The notes under the pieces are model-generated. The model did no database searches and was not told where the DNA came from. It was given only the letters and a program-made list of their open reading frames with translations. Both the position numbers and the translations under genes were made by a program. This document shows, one piece after another, positions 34,947 to 41,717 of a DNA stretch of 64,000 bases (within the stretch, counting starts at the first letter, position 1; each line of letters begins with the position of its first letter). Source of the stretch: Lysobacterales bacterium (lineage in GTDB: Bacteria; Pseudomonadota; Gammaproteobacteria; Xanthomonadales; SZUA-38); assembly GCA_030065125.1 (NCBI GenBank), contig JASJDM010000026.1:1-64000 (forward strand). Direction: 5' to 3'.

Positions 34947-35611
34947 GGGGAGAGCGATCAAATGGCGGCCGACGACCCATCGCCGGCCGGGACAGGAACC
35001 TGCCGCTGATTGCGGCGGCTCTGATCTCTCTTAACCTTGCTGCCGCCCCAACCGGCGGCCCGGAACCCGAAGGCAGCTGTAAGCTCTCCGAAACGGAACG
35101 CCAGTTGCTGGTGGAACTGGTCAGCCACCCCGACCAGCGCCGCTCCGGCCTGCGCTGCGACAGGACCCTGCACAAATTCGCTCGCGAACGGGCGGAAGAC
35201 ATGGCCCGGCGTGGCTACTTTTCCCATCGAACCCCTGAACGTCTGGGACCCAATGCCCTGCTTAGAGAATTCGGCTATCCGCTGCCGGACAGCTACCGTG
35301 GGCCACTGGGAAACTCCGTGGAAAGCATCCTGGGCGGTATCAGAGACCCCGAGTCTGTGTGGCGGGAGTTCCTGGGCTCCACCGTGCACCGCGAGCACCT
35401 GCTGGGGCACGACGAGTTTTTTGAGTCCCAGGACGAAGTGGGCGTGGCCCATGTGCGGGCGATAGACTCCAAGCACGTTGACTACTGGGTGGTGGTCATA
35501 GCGCGTAAGGAAAGAGCGGACGATCCGAAGCTGTTCTGCACGCCGGAGCCAGCAGTATGTTTTCGTTCAGGCAGGAACAGCCCGCCGAAAAACAAGCCGT
35601 TTGTTCCTTAG
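34943..35611 (+). CDS. CAP-domain (SCP/PR-1-like) secreted protein
   Basis: About 222 residues with a hydrophobic export segment (LPLIAAALISLNLAAAP) and a CAP domain: LLVELVSHPDQRRSGLRCD, HKFARERAEDMARRGYFSHR, ALLREFGYPLPDSYRG, GNSVESILGGIRDP, WREFLGSTVHREHLLGH and DYWVVVIARKE. The His and Glu of the CAP cavity are present. Bacterial CAP proteins are secreted, and some bind lipids or act in the cell wall. The start is unclear: TTG at 34943 overlaps the RND stop (TTGA) with AAGGA just before; GTG 34919 is also possible. Either way it is coupled to the transporter gene, so it may work on the same lipid pathway. Confidence 0.75.
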   Translation: MRGERSNGGRRPIAGRDRNLPLIAAALISLNLAAAPTGGPEPEGSCKLSETERQLLVELVSHPDQRRSGLRCDRTLHKFARERAEDMARRGYFSHRTPERLGPNALLREFGYPLPDSYRGPLGNSVESILGGIRDPESVWREFLGSTVHREHLLGHDEFFESQDEVGVAHVRAIDSKHVDYWVVVIARKERADDPKLFCTPEPAVCFRSGRNSPPKNKPFVP

Positions 35612-35657
35612 CCTGGGCGCTCGGGTATCGTCTCTCCCTTCATCCTGAATAAACCCG

Positions 35658-36068
35658 TCAGTCGGACTGAAGCAACCATTCGAGCGCATCGGTACGGGTC
35701 CGAAATACCCTGAGCTTCTCGGGCAATTCACCCTTGGTTGATTGCTCATATATGCGGGACATTCCGTAACTCAGGTCGGTCGGTGCCAGTGTTGCTACTC
35801 GCGCCCGATTCAGGCCGGCTCTTTCATACTCGCGTTGGAAAAAACTCGCTTGTTCAATTGCCCAGCCCGCTTCCGAAATCGGCGCTTCCAGGAGACTCAG
35901 GTTGGCCAGTTCCCGCCATACGGGTTCTGACTCGGGCCACAGCGGACTCCACGACCGCCCCCTGAAAAAGGCTGCATAGGCCTCAAATACGTCCTGTTGG
36001 GTCAGCGTTCCGATCCAGTGGCACTCTACGAAGCGATCTTTTTCAAACAGCTCGAATCTGACTGGCAT
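35658..36068 (-). CDS. SpoIIAA/STAS-like small protein
   Basis: 136 residues. The pattern (VRFELFEKDRFVECHWIGTL, TQQDVFEAYAAFFRG, RELANLSLLEAP, ARVATLAPTDLSYGMSRIYE, LPEKLRVFRTRTDALEWL) is that of the SpoIIAA-like/STAS-type stand-alone proteins: alternating strands and helices, no signal peptide, with a conserved Tyr before the RVFRTRTDALEWL end. Function unknown; such proteins may bind lipids or nucleotides. ATG at 36068 lies 9 bases after a possible 40-codon frame (36078-36200). Convergent with the CAP-domain gene. Confidence 0.65.
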   Translation of the reverse strand: MPVRFELFEKDRFVECHWIGTLTQQDVFEAYAAFFRGRSWSPLWPESEPVWRELANLSLLEAPISEAGWAIEQASFFQREYERAGLNRARVATLAPTDLSYGMSRIYEQSTKGELPEKLRVFRTRTDALEWLLQSD

Positions 36069-36077
36069 TGTCGATTG

Positions 36078-36200
36078 CTACCGTTCCACGTGCCGGTAGG
36101 CTGAACCTGGACCCGACTTGCCAGGCCACTCCGGCGCGGAAAAGCGCGGGCATGCCTGGTTCCGGGGAACGAATAGCTGGAATTCTTCGGCTTCGTCCAT
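36078..36200 (-). CDS. Possible small protein upstream of the SpoIIAA-like gene
   Basis: Frame of 40 codons from ATG 36200 (MDEAEEFQLFVPRNQACPRF...YRHVER), ending 9 bases before the next gene's ATG in the same direction. AAGG precedes the start at about 8 bases and a TATATTCT-like -10 lies about 30 bases further upstream. No family recognised and no repeats; it may be chance. Reported because it is shorter than most gene finders allow. Confidence 0.3.
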   Translation of the reverse strand: MDEAEEFQLFVPRNQACPRFSAPEWPGKSGPGSAYRHVER

Positions 36201-36644
36201 GATGCGCCTTGGTGAGCGGGCCAGGGGGAGAATATACACGCATTTTCCATTGGCACCCGTCGAAGGCAATACGTGACTACCTGAAAGCGGGTTCAGTAGC
36301 CGCTTCGATCGAGGCATTCGTTTGATCAGGGGTGTCGACGGTCGCTCTTGAATCGTAGACACCTGGACCGTCGGCACTGACGATGGATCCTGAATCGCTC
36401 GCTCCCGTCATCCTGAACTTGTTTCAGGATCCATCTGAGATTGGGGTCTGTAATGCCTCGGGTTCAAGCAGTGGTTTGATCGGGGGCTTCGATCCAGCAC
36501 GTCGGCTGCTGAGTGGGTCACTGACGATGGCTTTGCTCCCGCGCTGAGCAGTCGTCAACGAAGGCAACTTCGGGACTACAGATGGATCCTGAATCGAGTT
36601 CAGGATGACGTTTATTGAGTGCGCCCTGCGGGCGCACGGTTGTC
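36201..36644. other. Repeat-rich intergenic region
   Basis: Over 400 bases between the small frame and purC without a convincing gene. It holds GTCATCCTGAACTTG/TTTCAGGATCCATC (36407-36435), a GGATCCTGAATCG half element (36385-36397), a complete REP-like composite at 36585, and an internal duplication in which CACTGACGATGG recurs (36375-36386 and 36519-36530), each followed by GCTCCCG nearby. It looks like an array of decayed REP elements. Confidence 0.6.
36585..36632. repeat. REP-like composite element, copy 2
   Basis: Perfect stem TCCTGAA-TCGAG-TTCAGGA (36588-36606), then TGACGTTTA and the hairpin TGCGCCC-TGC-GGGCGCA. The same parts in the same order lie at 24525-24576 near the SYLF gene, with one stem mismatch there. 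Confidence 0.7.
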
Positions 36645-37544
36645 CTAATTTGCAGTCAGGCGCTGCAGGGCTTCCCTGTACTTGTCGGCGGTCTGGTCGG
36701 CGATGTCCTGGGGCAGTTCGGGGCCGGGGGCGGTTTTGTCCCAGTCCAGGGTTTCCAGGTAGTCGCGGACGAACTGCTTGTCGAAGGACGGCGGGCTGGT
36801 GCCGATATGGTACTGGTCGACCGGCCAGAAACGGCTGGAGTCCGGGGTCAGCACCTCGTCGATGAGCACCAGGTCGCCGGTGGCATCCAGTCCGAATTCG
36901 AACTTGGTGTCGGCGATGATGATCCCTCGCTCCCGGGCGTGCTTGGCCGCAAACTGGTACAGCTCGATACTGATGTGCCGCACCTTTTCGGCAAACGCTT
37001 CACCCACCTGCTCGGCGAAGGCTTCCATGGTGATGTTGACGTCGTGCTCGCCGGATTCGGCCTTGGTGGACGGCGTGAACAGGGGTTCGGGCAGCTTGCC
37101 CGCCTGCTCCATGTGGATGGGCAGTTTGTGGCCGCAGATCGCGCCGGTTTCCTGGTAATCCTTCCAGCCTGAGCCGGCCAGGTAGCCGCGCACGATGGCC
37201 TCAACGGGCAGGGGCTTGACCTTGCGCACCACGGCCGAGCGCGGCCGCAGCGGCTCGATGTGGGGGTAGGTGCCAATGACGTTTTCCAGTGGTATGTCCA
37301 GCAGGTGATTCTGGATAATGTGCTCGGTTTTCTTGAACCAGAAGTTGGAAATCTGGTTCAAAACGGCGCCCTTGCCGGGAATAGCGGTGGGTAATACCAC
37401 GTCGAATGCAGACAGCCGGTCGCAGGTGACGATCAGCAGGTCGTGGACTCCGGCGTCGTAGATATCCCGTACTTTTCCCCGGCCGATCAGTTCCAGGGTG
37501 TCGATGTCGGATTGGTATAAAACGGCGGTGTCATGAGCGGTCAT
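36645..37544 (-). CDS. purC: Phosphoribosylaminoimidazole-succinocarboxamide synthase
   Basis: ATP-dependent joining of CAIR and aspartate in purine synthesis. The 299 residues are of the longer (yeast-like) form rather than the 237-residue Escherichia coli form. Motifs: [16 protein letters not shown] (ATP loop), [82 protein letters not shown] and [11 protein letters not shown]. The ATG at 37544 gives the conserved start and is preceded by GGAGAAGG; an in-frame upstream start at 37643 was rejected. Divergent from the djlA-like gene. No other pur gene is nearby. Confidence 0.96.
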   Translation of the reverse strand: MTAHDTAVLYQSDIDTLELIGRGKVRDIYDAGVHDLLIVTCDRLSAFDVVLPTAIPGKGAVLNQISNFWFKKTEHIIQNHLLDIPLENVIGTYPHIEPLRPRSAVVRKVKPLPVEAIVRGYLAGSGWKDYQETGAICGHKLPIHMEQAGKLPEPLFTPSTKAESGEHDVNITMEAFAEQVGEAFAEKVRHISIELYQFAAKHARERGIIIADTKFEFGLDATGDLVLIDEVLTPDSSRFWPVDQYHIGTSPPSFDKQFVRDYLETLDWDKTAPGPELPQDIADQTADKYREALQRLTAN

Positions 37545-37683
37545 TGGCCTTCTCCAAGTGGACCTCAAGATCATTCTACATGCCCCCCCAACGGCCGGTA
37601 CAATGTGGGATTCACGTAAGCGAAACGCCCGTTTCCGGATCATTTGAAAACACTGAGAAAGAAGAGTTGTTGAGCCGATTTCC

Positions 37684-38457
37684 GTGAGTCGAATCTGGGG
37701 AAAAGTCGTGGGTGGCGCCGTCGGGCTGATGATGGGCGGTCCGGTGGGCGCCTTCGTGGGCGCGGCCCTGGGTCACGCGGTGGATACCGGCCTGCCCAGT
37801 ATCGGCCTGTTCGACCTGCAGCGGGCACAGCGGGCCTTCTTCGAGTCGGTGTTCCTGGTGATGGGCCACATTGCCAAGTCGGATGGAAGGGTGTCGGAGC
37901 GGGAGATTGCCGTGGCCGAGGCCATCATGACCCGCATGCAGCTTACGGGGGACCAGCGCCAGGAAGCCATCAAGCTGTTTAATCGCGGCAAACGCGGCGG
38001 CTTCAACCTGACCGAGACCCTGGGCCACCTGCACCAGGCCTGTGGCGCCCAGCCCCAGCTGTTCCGCCTGTTCCTGGAGATCCAGCTGGATGCCGCGTTT
38101 GCCGACGGCTCCCTCAAGCCCCAGGGCCGGGCGGTGCTGCAGCGCTGCGCCAGCTTCCTGGGGGTGCCCCAGTGGGAGCTCGACCGCATCCTGGCCATGC
38201 GCTCCGGCGCCAGGCCGGGCGGCATGCGCCAGCCGCAAAAGCCCGTGTCGGCTGACCCCTACGGCGTCCTGGGAGTCGACCGCAAAGCCGGCGAGGGCGA
38301 AATCAAAAAAGCCTACCGACGACTGATCAGCCAACACCACCCGGACAAACTGGTATCCAAGGGCCTGCCCAAGGAGATGCTGGATCTCGCCAAGGACAAG
38401 ACGGCGGAGATTCGGGCGGCCTATGAGCAGATTCGTACTGAACGAGGATTCCGATAA
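37684..38457 (+). CDS. djlA: DjlA-like co-chaperone (TerB domain plus J domain)
   Basis: 257 residues. A glycine-rich N-terminal membrane segment ([20 protein letters not shown]) is followed by a TerB-like helical domain ([66 protein letters not shown]) and a C-terminal J domain: [27 protein letters not shown] helix II, HHPDK motif, [18 protein letters not shown]. The same architecture as E. coli DjlA, which stimulates DnaK at the inner membrane. Start GTG 37684. A 33-bp-arm palindrome begins 5 bases after its stop. Confidence 0.92.
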   Translation: MSRIWGKVVGGAVGLMMGGPVGAFVGAALGHAVDTGLPSIGLFDLQRAQRAFFESVFLVMGHIAKSDGRVSEREIAVAEAIMTRMQLTGDQRQEAIKLFNRGKRGGFNLTETLGHLHQACGAQPQLFRLFLEIQLDAAFADGSLKPQGRAVLQRCASFLGVPQWELDRILAMRSGARPGGMRQPQKPVSADPYGVLGVDRKAGEGEIKKAYRRLISQHHPDKLVSKGLPKEMLDLAKDKTAEIRAAYEQIRTERGFR

Positions 38458-38461
38458 TGGT

Positions 38462-38528
38462 GGGGTCAGAGTAAAGGGACAGAGTAAATCCGGAATCCGG
38501 ATTTACTCTGTCCCTTTACTCTGACCCC
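38462..38528. repeat. Palindromic element type B, copy 2
   Basis: Perfect inverted repeat with 33-bp arms (38462-38494 and 38496-38528) and a single-base loop. The first 29 bases of the arm equal copy 1 at 25192; the tip adds TCCGGA on both sides. It starts 5 bases after the djlA stop and lies just upstream of rpe, which it could insulate or regulate. Confidence 0.9.
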
Positions 38529-38581
38529 ACAATTCGCGTTATCGGGTACCATAGCCGCGCAAACCCACTCAGGAGCCCCCC

Positions 38582-39256
38582 ATGCAGGACATCATCGCCC
38601 CATCCATCCTTTCCGCGGACTTCGCGCGACTCGGCGAGGATGTGGAAAAAGTCCTGGAGGCCGGGGCGGACTGGGTGCACTTCGACGTGATGGACAATCA
38701 CTACGTACCCAACCTCACCATCGGCCCCGGAGTGTGTAAGGCGCTGCGGGATTATGGGATCGAGGCGCCCATCGACGTTCACCTGATGGTGAAGCCGGTG
38801 GATCGCATCATTGGTGACTTCGCCGAAGCCGGTGCCAGCATGATCACGTTTCATCCTGAAGCCAGTGAGCACATCGATCGCAGCCTGGCGCTGATCCGGG
38901 AGTGCGGTTGCCAGGCGGGCCTGGTGTTCAATCCGGCTACGCCTCTGGATGTTCTGAGATATGTCATGGACAAGGTGGACATGGTGCTGATCATGTCGGT
39001 AAATCCCGGCTTTGGCGGCCAGAAGTTCATTCCTGCCGCCCTGCAGAAGCTGCGTGACGCCCGGGCGATGATTGCCGAAAGCGGACGCAACATCCGGCTG
39101 GAAATCGACGGTGGCGTCAAGGTCGACAATATCGCCGAGATTGCCGGGGCCGGGGCTGACACCTTCGTGGCCGGGTCGGCCATCTTCGGCAGCGAGGACT
39201 ACGCTGCCACCATCGCCGCCATGCGGCAGCAGATTGCCAGCCTTGCCGTTGCCTGA
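38582..39256 (+). CDS. rpe: Ribulose-phosphate 3-epimerase
   Basis: Interconverts ribulose 5-phosphate and xylulose 5-phosphate in the pentose-phosphate pathway. The 224 residues are of standard length with [17 protein letters not shown] at the start, [61 protein letters not shown] and [12 protein letters not shown], all of the TIM-barrel metal and phosphate sites. AGGAG precedes ATG 38582. The next gene overlaps its 3' end. Confidence 0.97.
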   Translation: MQDIIAPSILSADFARLGEDVEKVLEAGADWVHFDVMDNHYVPNLTIGPGVCKALRDYGIEAPIDVHLMVKPVDRIIGDFAEAGASMITFHPEASEHIDRSLALIRECGCQAGLVFNPATPLDVLRYVMDKVDMVLIMSVNPGFGGQKFIPAALQKLRDARAMIAESGRNIRLEIDGGVKVDNIAEIAGAGADTFVAGSAIFGSEDYAATIAAMRQQIASLAVA

Positions 39257-39752
39257 AAGCGATCAGCCCGGCGCGACCGCCGTTGAATTTGTCGGTTTCT
39301 GGATCCGGCTGGCTGCTGTCTGCTTTGACCTGATCATCATCGCTGCCCTTGTTGCTCCACTGGTCGCAGGCCTGGTCGGGGAAGACATCAAGACCGAACA
39401 TGGCGGACAGATGGCGGGAGTGCTGGTGGTGTGCGTGGCAATAGCCTATCCGCTGGCGTTCTGGCTGCTGGCCGGGCGAACCCCGGGCAAGTGGCTGTGC
39501 TCCTCCCGCATCGTGGACTACCGGACCGGCGGACGGCCGCGGACCTGGCAGTACCTGGTGCGCTTCCTGGCCTACCCGGCGTCCGCTCTGCCCCTGATGA
39601 TCGGTTTCCTGGCGGTCATCTGGAACCCGCACCGCCGGGGCTGGCACGACCGCCTGGCCCGCACGGCAGTGGTCGCTGATGAGTCCATGCGTGCCGCCAC
39701 CGCGGACGAAAAAAACGAGTCCCGCCTGGCGATCCATCCACCGCCCTGGTAG
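39249..39752 (+). CDS. RDD-family membrane protein
   Basis: About 167 residues with the RDD pattern: [20 protein letters not shown] (Arg and first Asp), [18 protein letters not shown] and [14 protein letters not shown] (second Asp). Three membrane helices are evident: [39 protein letters not shown] and [20 protein letters not shown] proteins are of uncertain role; some are Na+/H+ or solute transporters or insert with other membrane proteins. It has no ATG: the TTG at 39249 overlaps the rpe 3' end by 8 bases (TTG 39243 also possible), suggesting translational coupling to rpe. Confidence 0.82.
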   Translation: MPESDQPGATAVEFVGFWIRLAAVCFDLIIIAALVAPLVAGLVGEDIKTEHGGQMAGVLVVCVAIAYPLAFWLLAGRTPGKWLCSSRIVDYRTGGRPRTWQYLVRFLAYPASALPLMIGFLAVIWNPHRRGWHDRLARTAVVADESMRAATADEKNESRLAIHPPPW

Positions 39753-39877
39753 CGCCGTGCCGGCGCGGCCCTTGATTCCCAAACCTGTGCACCCGCTCAC
39801 GGTTTTCGCCTGCCGCCGTCGATAGACTGTGTTCTGTCGTCCAAAGAGACGGCGTCGCTTTGTAGAGGGAGCGAAGA

Positions 39878-40273
39878 ATGAAACTGATCGCACTTTTTCT
39901 GGCTGCGGTTGCGGCAGCCATCGGTACCGCCTTATTGCCTGGAATCGGATCTGGAGAGGCAGCCAGACACGACGGCCTGCTGGTTCAAGCCAGCGCCAGG
40001 GTAGACGGCAACACCATCGTCCAGCCGCTGCTCAGCGTTTCCCACCGGGAACCCGCCGAGCTTGATTTTGGCAAGGTAGACGGGCAATCCCTGTCCGTGG
40101 AGCTGACCCCGGATCTCGATTCGAGCACGCCGTTCGTCACGGTGTCCATGGCGGGTCACCAGGACATCATTCTGCCGGTAACGGGTGAGCTTCAGCAGAT
40201 CGATCTGGTCACCGCGTCGGGGAAACCGGTGACCATCCGACTGGGCCTCAACCTGAATCGGGGCAGGGCCTAG
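39878..40273 (+). CDS. Secreted protein of unknown function (131 aa)
   Basis: 131 residues with a signal peptide (MKLIALFLAAVAAAIGTALL). The mature part, GEAARHDGLLVQASARVDGN, LLSVSHREPAELDFGKVDGQ, VELTPDLDSSTPFVTVSMAG and the closing VTIRLGLNLNRGRA, is beta-rich and has no cysteine. A good ribosome site (GAGGGAGCGAAG) precedes ATG 39878. No family recognised. It stands alone between the RDD gene and an intrinsic terminator. Confidence 0.72.
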   Translation: MKLIALFLAAVAAAIGTALLPGIGSGEAARHDGLLVQASARVDGNTIVQPLLSVSHREPAELDFGKVDGQSLSVELTPDLDSSTPFVTVSMAGHQDIILPVTGELQQIDLVTASGKPVTIRLGLNLNRGRA

Positions 40274-40303
40274 GACCTGGCAAGCGAACTCCCGCGAAAG
40301 TTT

Positions 40304-40328
40304 GGGCCCATGGATGGGCCCGTTTTTT
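40304..40328 (+). terminator. Intrinsic terminator after the 131-aa secreted protein gene
   Basis: Hairpin GGGCCCA-TGGA-TGGGCCC (40304-40321) followed by GTTTTTT. It lies 30 bases after the stop at 40273 and 14 bases before the 3' end of the convergent DUF2959 gene; on the minus strand the run of A's would not serve, so it acts for the plus-strand gene. Confidence 0.85.
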
Positions 40329-40341
40329 CCTGCTGAAACCG

Positions 40342-40998
40342 TCAGGTTTCCATCTGTTCGATAAAGGTCCGGGCCTCGGCGATAGAGTCGTTCATGGCGT
40401 TGATCAGGGCCTGGACGTCCTGCTCGATGCCGCCCAGCTGGGTGCGCAGGGAAGCCACGGCCCGGGCATTGAGATTGTGCTTCAGGTAAAGCACCTGGTC
40501 CCGAAAGGTATCCAGCACCGGATCGATGCGCGCCTCGGCTGATTCCATGGCTCGAATCAGCCGGGCATAGCGCCGGCGGGTTTCTTTCAGGGACTGCTCA
40601 CTCTGGCGCCGCAGCTTGCCGTCGGAGTACTGGTCCAGCTCGTCTTCCCACTCGTCGAACAGGGCTTCGGCCACGTCTCGCACCGACTCAACCCGACCGG
40701 CCACTTCTTCGGCTTTCTCTTCGCTGTCGTCCAGTTCGTCTTTCAGGTCGTCGTACAGGTCTTCCAGGTCGCCGCCGTCAAATTCCGTCACGGCCGAAAA
40801 CCGTTCCAGGGCGTCGGCAAACTGTTCCTTGGCTTCTTCCTGGGTCTCAAGCGCCTTGTCCACCCGGTCCACCAGCAGCTCGCGCTTATGCACGCCGAAT
40901 GACTCCATGGTGCCGTAGTAGGCGCTGGCGCAGCCTGTCATTGCACCTGCAGCCAGCAGCAGGATGATGACTCGAAGGGGGCTCACTCTGTTCATCAA
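40342..40998 (-). CDS. DUF2959 lipoprotein
   Basis: 218 residues. The N-terminus MMNRVSPLRVIILLLAAGAM with lipobox MTGC marks a lipoprotein. The rest is strongly helical and charged, with heptad-like stretches (RVDKALETQEEAKEQFADAL, LYDDLKDELDDSEEKAEEV, RQSEQSLKETRRRYARLI, ARTFIEQMET) typical of the DUF2959 family, periplasmic coiled-coil lipoproteins of unknown function. A conserved YYGTMESFGVHKRELLVDRV block follows the lipobox. Convergent with the secreted-protein gene. Function unknown; anchoring or scaffolding seems likely. Confidence 0.88.
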   Translation of the reverse strand: MMNRVSPLRVIILLLAAGAMTGCASAYYGTMESFGVHKRELLVDRVDKALETQEEAKEQFADALERFSAVTEFDGGDLEDLYDDLKDELDDSEEKAEEVAGRVESVRDVAEALFDEWEDELDQYSDGKLRRQSEQSLKETRRRYARLIRAMESAEARIDPVLDTFRDQVLYLKHNLNARAVASLRTQLGGIEQDVQALINAMNDSIAEARTFIEQMET

Positions 40999-41027
40999 GG
41001 ATTCCTGATGGGTATAAAGGCGCCAGT

Positions 41028-41717
41028 TTAATGGATTGCCAGGATCTGATCCCGCTTTGTTGACGATTCCATACGATTCAAATGCACCAGATAGCGCAGG
41101 GGTGTCCCGGGGCTTAGCGCGTCAAATGGATAGCAGGTCACCAGGGTAAGCAGGTCCAGCTCCGGACGGTAGCTGAGGGCCCCTTCCCGCAGATCCATGA
41201 TCTCAGAATGGGACACCCGGTAATGGTCCCGGCCGCGCTGGTGCTCCAGGGTGACCAGGTCGCCCCGCCTAAGGCCGGCGATGCCCCGAAAATGGGTGTC
41301 CCGGTGGCCGGTGATGACCACGTGTCCCCGCTCTCCCGGCGGCGTGCTCGACGGCAGATGGGCAGGGCCGAAGGCCAGGGCGCGGCCGCTGGCCTGGCTC
41401 AGGACGATCTGCTCCCGGCCGCGCAGGGACATTCTGGCCACAGGCCAGGTATCCGCCCACCACCAGGGCCTGGCCGGCAGCCCGGTTTCCAGGGTCTCCT
41501 GCCAGGCCTGGCTCAGCAGGACCTGGGCCACCAGGGCCTTGCCCTGGATGTACAGCCCGCTCAGGCTGTACCAGCTGCCGACGCTGAGGCCAATGCCGAG
41601 GATGACAATCCACAGCCAACGCTGCGGGGTAGCAGGCTGTTGAAAAATGCAGATTTTCGGCAGTTGGCGTCCAGTACAGGGATGTACTGGCATTTTCGAC
41701 ATTCTGCTAGACCTCAC
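41028..41717 (-). CDS. Class GN sortase (proteobacterial dedicated sortase)
   Basis: About 229 residues from GTG 41717. After an odd 33-residue start (which lies inside a repeat element, see 41630-41709) comes a membrane helix (WLWIVILGIGLSVGSWYSLSG) and the sortase domain, with H138 in VVITGHRDTHF, C195 in TLVTCYPFDA and R208 in PLRYLVHLN as the expected His-Cys-Arg triad. The layout fits the marine proteobacterial sortase family (TIGR03784-like). It cleaves an LPxT-like signal of its partner protein encoded immediately upstream. Natural starts in the family are short, so the true start may be at one of the ATGs within the element. Confidence 0.9.
   Translation of the reverse strand: MRSSRMSKMPVHPCTGRQLPKICIFQQPATPQRWLWIVILGIGLSVGSWYSLSGLYIQGKALVAQVLLSQAWQETLETGLPARPWWWADTWPVARMSLRGREQIVLSQASGRALAFGPAHLPSSTPPGERGHVVITGHRDTHFRGIAGLRRGDLVTLEHQRGRDHYRVSHSEIMDLREGALSYRPELDLLTLVTCYPFDALSPGTPLRYLVHLNRMESSTKRDQILAIH
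41630..41709. mobile_element. MITE-like 80-bp element at the sortase/target junction
   Basis: Ends are an imperfect inverted repeat: TAGCAGGCTGTTGAAAAATGC-like left end (41630-41650) and its near-complement GCATTTTCGACATTCTGCTA on the right (41690-41709). The centre holds a perfect 8-bp-arm hairpin, CCAGTACA-GGGA-TGTACTGG (41671-41690). The right end supplies the TAG stop of the VIT/VWA gene, and the body is translated as the first residues of the sortase. It has no transposase, so it would be mobilised in trans. Confidence 0.6.

Noticed and set aside
33270..34961. 563-codon minus-strand frame opposite the RND transporter
   Set aside because: Antisense shadow; His/Gln/Asp-rich product without domains.
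36078..36377. 99-codon extension of the 40-codon frame
   Set aside because: The upstream part runs through decayed REP sequence and lacks a start signal; only the last 40 codons are kept as a possible gene.
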